Below are positions 62,364 to 64,000 of a stretch of DNA of 64,000 nt, piece after piece. Location of the stretch: positions 124,001-188,000 of the forward strand of contig NZ_JAVREK010000005.1 of assembly GCF_031845375.1 (NCBI RefSeq). The letters run 5' to 3'. Under the pieces are notes generated by a model. The model did no database searches, was not told the origin of the DNA, and saw only the letters and a list, made by a program, of their open reading frames with translations. How positions within the stretch are numbered: the first letter of the stretch is position 1; the number at the start of each line of letters is the position of its first letter. Source of the DNA: Streptomonospora wellingtoniae (GTDB taxonomy: Bacteria > Actinomycetota > Actinomycetes > Streptosporangiales > Streptosporangiaceae). A program made the position numbers and the translations under genes.

Positions 62364-63668
62364 ATGTCAGAGATCTACATGCCGCGCCTCTCCGACACCA
62401 TGGAGGAAGGCGTCATCAGCTCCTGGGTCAAGAACGTCGGCGACAAGGTCGCCTCGGGCGACGTCCTCGTCGAGATCGAGACCGACAAGGCCGTCATGGA
62501 GTACGAGGCCTACGAGGACGGCTACCTCGTCCAGCAGGCGGTCTCCGAGGGCGACACCGTCCCGATCGGCGCGGTGATCGGCCACATCGGCGACAGTCCC
62601 GACGCGGTGCCCGAGGAGTCCTCCTCCAAAGGCGCGGCGGCTCCCGCCGAGGAGAAGCCCGCTGATAGCGGCACCACCGGTAAGGAGGCGCCGGCGGAGA
62701 CGCAGGACGGCGGAGAGGGGGCTCCGCAGCCCGCCGCCCCCACCGACCCCGACGGCTCCGCGGGAACGCGTCCGCGCAGCTCCCCGCTGGCACGCCGGCT
62801 CGCGCGCGAGTACGGGCTGGACATCGAGTCGATCAGCGGCTCGGGCCCCAAGGGACGGATCGTGCGAGCCGACATCGAGGCCGCCGCCAAGCAGCGCCCG
62901 GCCGCGCCCGAGACCGCCCCCGCGCCGTCAGCCGCCGCTCCGCAGGCCTCCGCCGGCCGGGAGGCCTTCGACGACGGCCGCGACTCGACCGAGCTCCAGG
63001 TGAGCAACGTGCGCAAGGTGATCGCGCGCCGCCTCACCCAGAGCAAGCAGGAGGCGCCGCACTTCTACCTGCGGCGGACGATCGACGCCGAGGGACTCAA
63101 GGACTTCCGAGCGCAGATCAACGCCCAGTTGGAGAGCACCGGCAGCAAGATCAGCTTCAACGACCTGATCGTCAAGGCGTGCGCGACCACCCTGCGCGCC
63201 CACCCCGAGGTCAACCGGTCGTGGGTCGACGAGAAGCTGCTGCAGCACGGCCGCATCAACGTGGGCGTCGCGGTGGCTGTGGAGGCCGGGCTGATCGTCC
63301 CTGTGCTGCACGACACCGACAAGCTGGCGCTGTCGGAGATCGGCGAGCGCAGCCGCGAGCTCGCCGGACGCGCCCGCGAGGGCAAGCTGAAGCCGCAGGA
63401 GATGAGCGGCGGCACCTTCAGCGTCAGCAACCTCGGCATGTACGGGATGGACAGCTTCTCGGCGGTCATCAACCCGCCGGAGGCGGCCATCCTGGCCGTG
63501 GGGGCGATGAAGCAGCAGCCGGTGGTGCGCGACGGCGAGGTCGTGGTCCGCAACACCATCTCGCTGGAGCTGTCGGTGGACCACCGCGCGGTCGACGGCG
63601 CTGTCGGCGCGGCCTTCCTGAAGGACCTCGCCGAGGTGCTGGAGAACCCGATGCGGATCGTGGTCTGA
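62364..63668 (+). CDS. pdhC: 2-oxoacid dehydrogenase E2 (dihydrolipoamide acyltransferase)
   Basis: The protein has 434 residues. One N-terminal lipoyl domain carries the lipoylation lysine K42 in EIETDKAVMEYEA. A Pro/Ala/Glu linker follows, then the E1/E3-binding domain (SPLARRLAREYGLDIESISGSGPKGRIVRADIE, about 135-170). The catalytic domain ends with SVDHRAVDG, in which the His and Asp form the acyltransfer site. The E3 gene is not in the window. AAGGGGA precedes the ATG 14 bp after the E1beta stop. A long hairpin follows at 63678. Confidence 0.95.
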   Translation: MSEIYMPRLSDTMEEGVISSWVKNVGDKVASGDVLVEIETDKAVMEYEAYEDGYLVQQAVSEGDTVPIGAVIGHIGDSPDAVPEESSSKGAAAPAEEKPADSGTTGKEAPAETQDGGEGAPQPAAPTDPDGSAGTRPRSSPLARRLAREYGLDIESISGSGPKGRIVRADIEAAAKQRPAAPETAPAPSAAAPQASAGREAFDDGRDSTELQVSNVRKVIARRLTQSKQEAPHFYLRRTIDAEGLKDFRAQINAQLESTGSKISFNDLIVKACATTLRAHPEVNRSWVDEKLLQHGRINVGVAVAVEAGLIVPVLHDTDKLALSEIGERSRELAGRAREGKLKPQEMSGGTFSVSNLGMYGMDSFSAVINPPEAAILAVGAMKQQPVVRDGEVVVRNTISLELSVDHRAVDGAVGAAFLKDLAEVLENPMRIVV

Positions 63669-63677
63669 GCGGCCCGT

Positions 63678-63736
63678 CCCCGGATACGCCGCGGCGCCCG
63701 TCCCCTCGCGGGGGTGGGCGCCGCCGCGTGTCCGGG
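63678..63736 (+). terminator. long GC-rich hairpin ending the pdh operon
   Basis: CCCCGGATACGC at the left pairs with GCGTGTCCGGGG at the right (one mismatch), and an inner GGCGCCC-type stem is interrupted by a bulge, 10 bp after the E2 stop. It is the probable terminator. Confidence 0.65.
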
Positions 63737-63770
63737 GGCCTGCGCCGAGCCCTTGCCGACTGTCCCCGTC

Positions 63771-63825
63771 GATCTTGTAGCTATCGTCACTGAAAATCGT
63801 TTTACTTCACGATAGCTACAAGATC
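63771..63825. repeat. 55-bp dispersed inverted repeat, copy D
   Basis: Both 16-nt arms (GATCTTGTAGCTATCG and its complement at 63810-63825) are identical to copy A, with a 23-nt loop that shares GAAAATCG and ACTTCA with the family. It lies about 100 bp after the pdh operon and no gene follows within the window. Confidence 0.9.
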
Positions 63826-64000
63826 AACGGTGATTTCCGGGTGTCCGGGGACGGGCCTGCGCCGAACCCTTAGGGGAGCCGCCCGGCGGCGACTGCCGGC
63901 CGACCACCTCGGGAGTCCGGGGCGACTCAGGGTGGCGCCCTGATCCGCCGCACCCCGGGCGGGTGGGACGGTGGCACCTGCTCGCGGCGCCCATTCGGGC

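Noticed and set aside
63771..63825. Inverted-repeat copies as ordinary rho-independent terminators
   Set aside because: Copy A lies between divergent genes and the 23-nt loop length is conserved even in degenerate copies, which terminators do not require.

Overview
The window is high-GC (roughly 72-74% by eye) actinomycete chromosome. The gene style (4-bp stop/start overlaps, frequent GTG starts), the DUF574 SAM methyltransferases, the F420-dependent enzymes and the secreted GH6 and GH10 enzymes under the 14-bp CelR-type operator known from Thermobifida fusca all point to Streptosporangiales. Nocardiopsaceae (Nocardiopsis, Streptomonospora, Thermobifida relatives) is the best guess. That placement is inference. 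No rRNA, tRNA, CRISPR array or insertion sequence was recognised.

Layout. 1-2473: end of a conserved acyl-CoA dehydrogenase / PIG-L deacetylase / methyltransferase / glycosyltransferase operon. 2689-6741: two paralogous DUF574 methyltransferases, a VOC protein, a deazaflavin-dependent reductase and a PGRP-type amidase. 6782-8629: an enolase-superfamily enzyme and a nucleoside-kinase-like ATPase, divergent around an unusual inverted repeat. 8720-10202: a GH6 cellulase with promoter, CelR-type operator and terminator all visible. 10223-13290: a small acidic protein and a membrane protein / winged-helix regulator / ABC exporter operon. 13879-14523: a NarL-type regulator.

14642-33085 is the highlight: a 12-gene minus-strand RiPP operon. 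Its upstream part matches the lactazole-type thiopeptide machinery: tRNA-Glu-dependent LanB, pyridine synthase, RRE/Ocin-ThiF, YcaO, and an elimination domain fused to a SagB azoline dehydrogenase. Its downstream part matches the C-terminal tailoring logic of daptides: a Fe-alcohol-dehydrogenase-like protein, a class III aminotransferase and a second RRE protein. The precursor peptide, last in the operon, has a thiopeptide leader and a C-terminal Thr, which is what daptide tailoring uses. A thiopeptide carrying a decarboxylated, aminated C-terminus would be an undescribed hybrid as far as I know. The operon also carries a YidC/Oxa1-like membrane protein of unknown role and an ABC-2 exporter. 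No protease, methyltransferase or resistance gene was recognised in it.

33767-40442: membrane and transport genes, a LysR regulator and a DUF2637-HTH protein. 40574-48965: a LacI-linked catabolic locus (FAD oxidoreductase, HyuA-type hydantoinase/oxoprolinase, small HExxH protein, permease, and a divergent Tat-secreted beta-propeller glycosidase-like protein) with two near-identical palindromic operators. 49035-58619: miscellaneous genes, including a GH10-CBM2 xylanase and a DUF1349 protein, each behind its own CelR-like site. 59159-63668: a GntR regulator and a pyruvate (or 2-oxoacid) dehydrogenase E1alpha/E1beta/E2 operon.

A 55-bp inverted-repeat family (16-bp arms, constant 23-nt loop) occurs four times, always in gaps between genes (7884, 35390, 40461, 63771).
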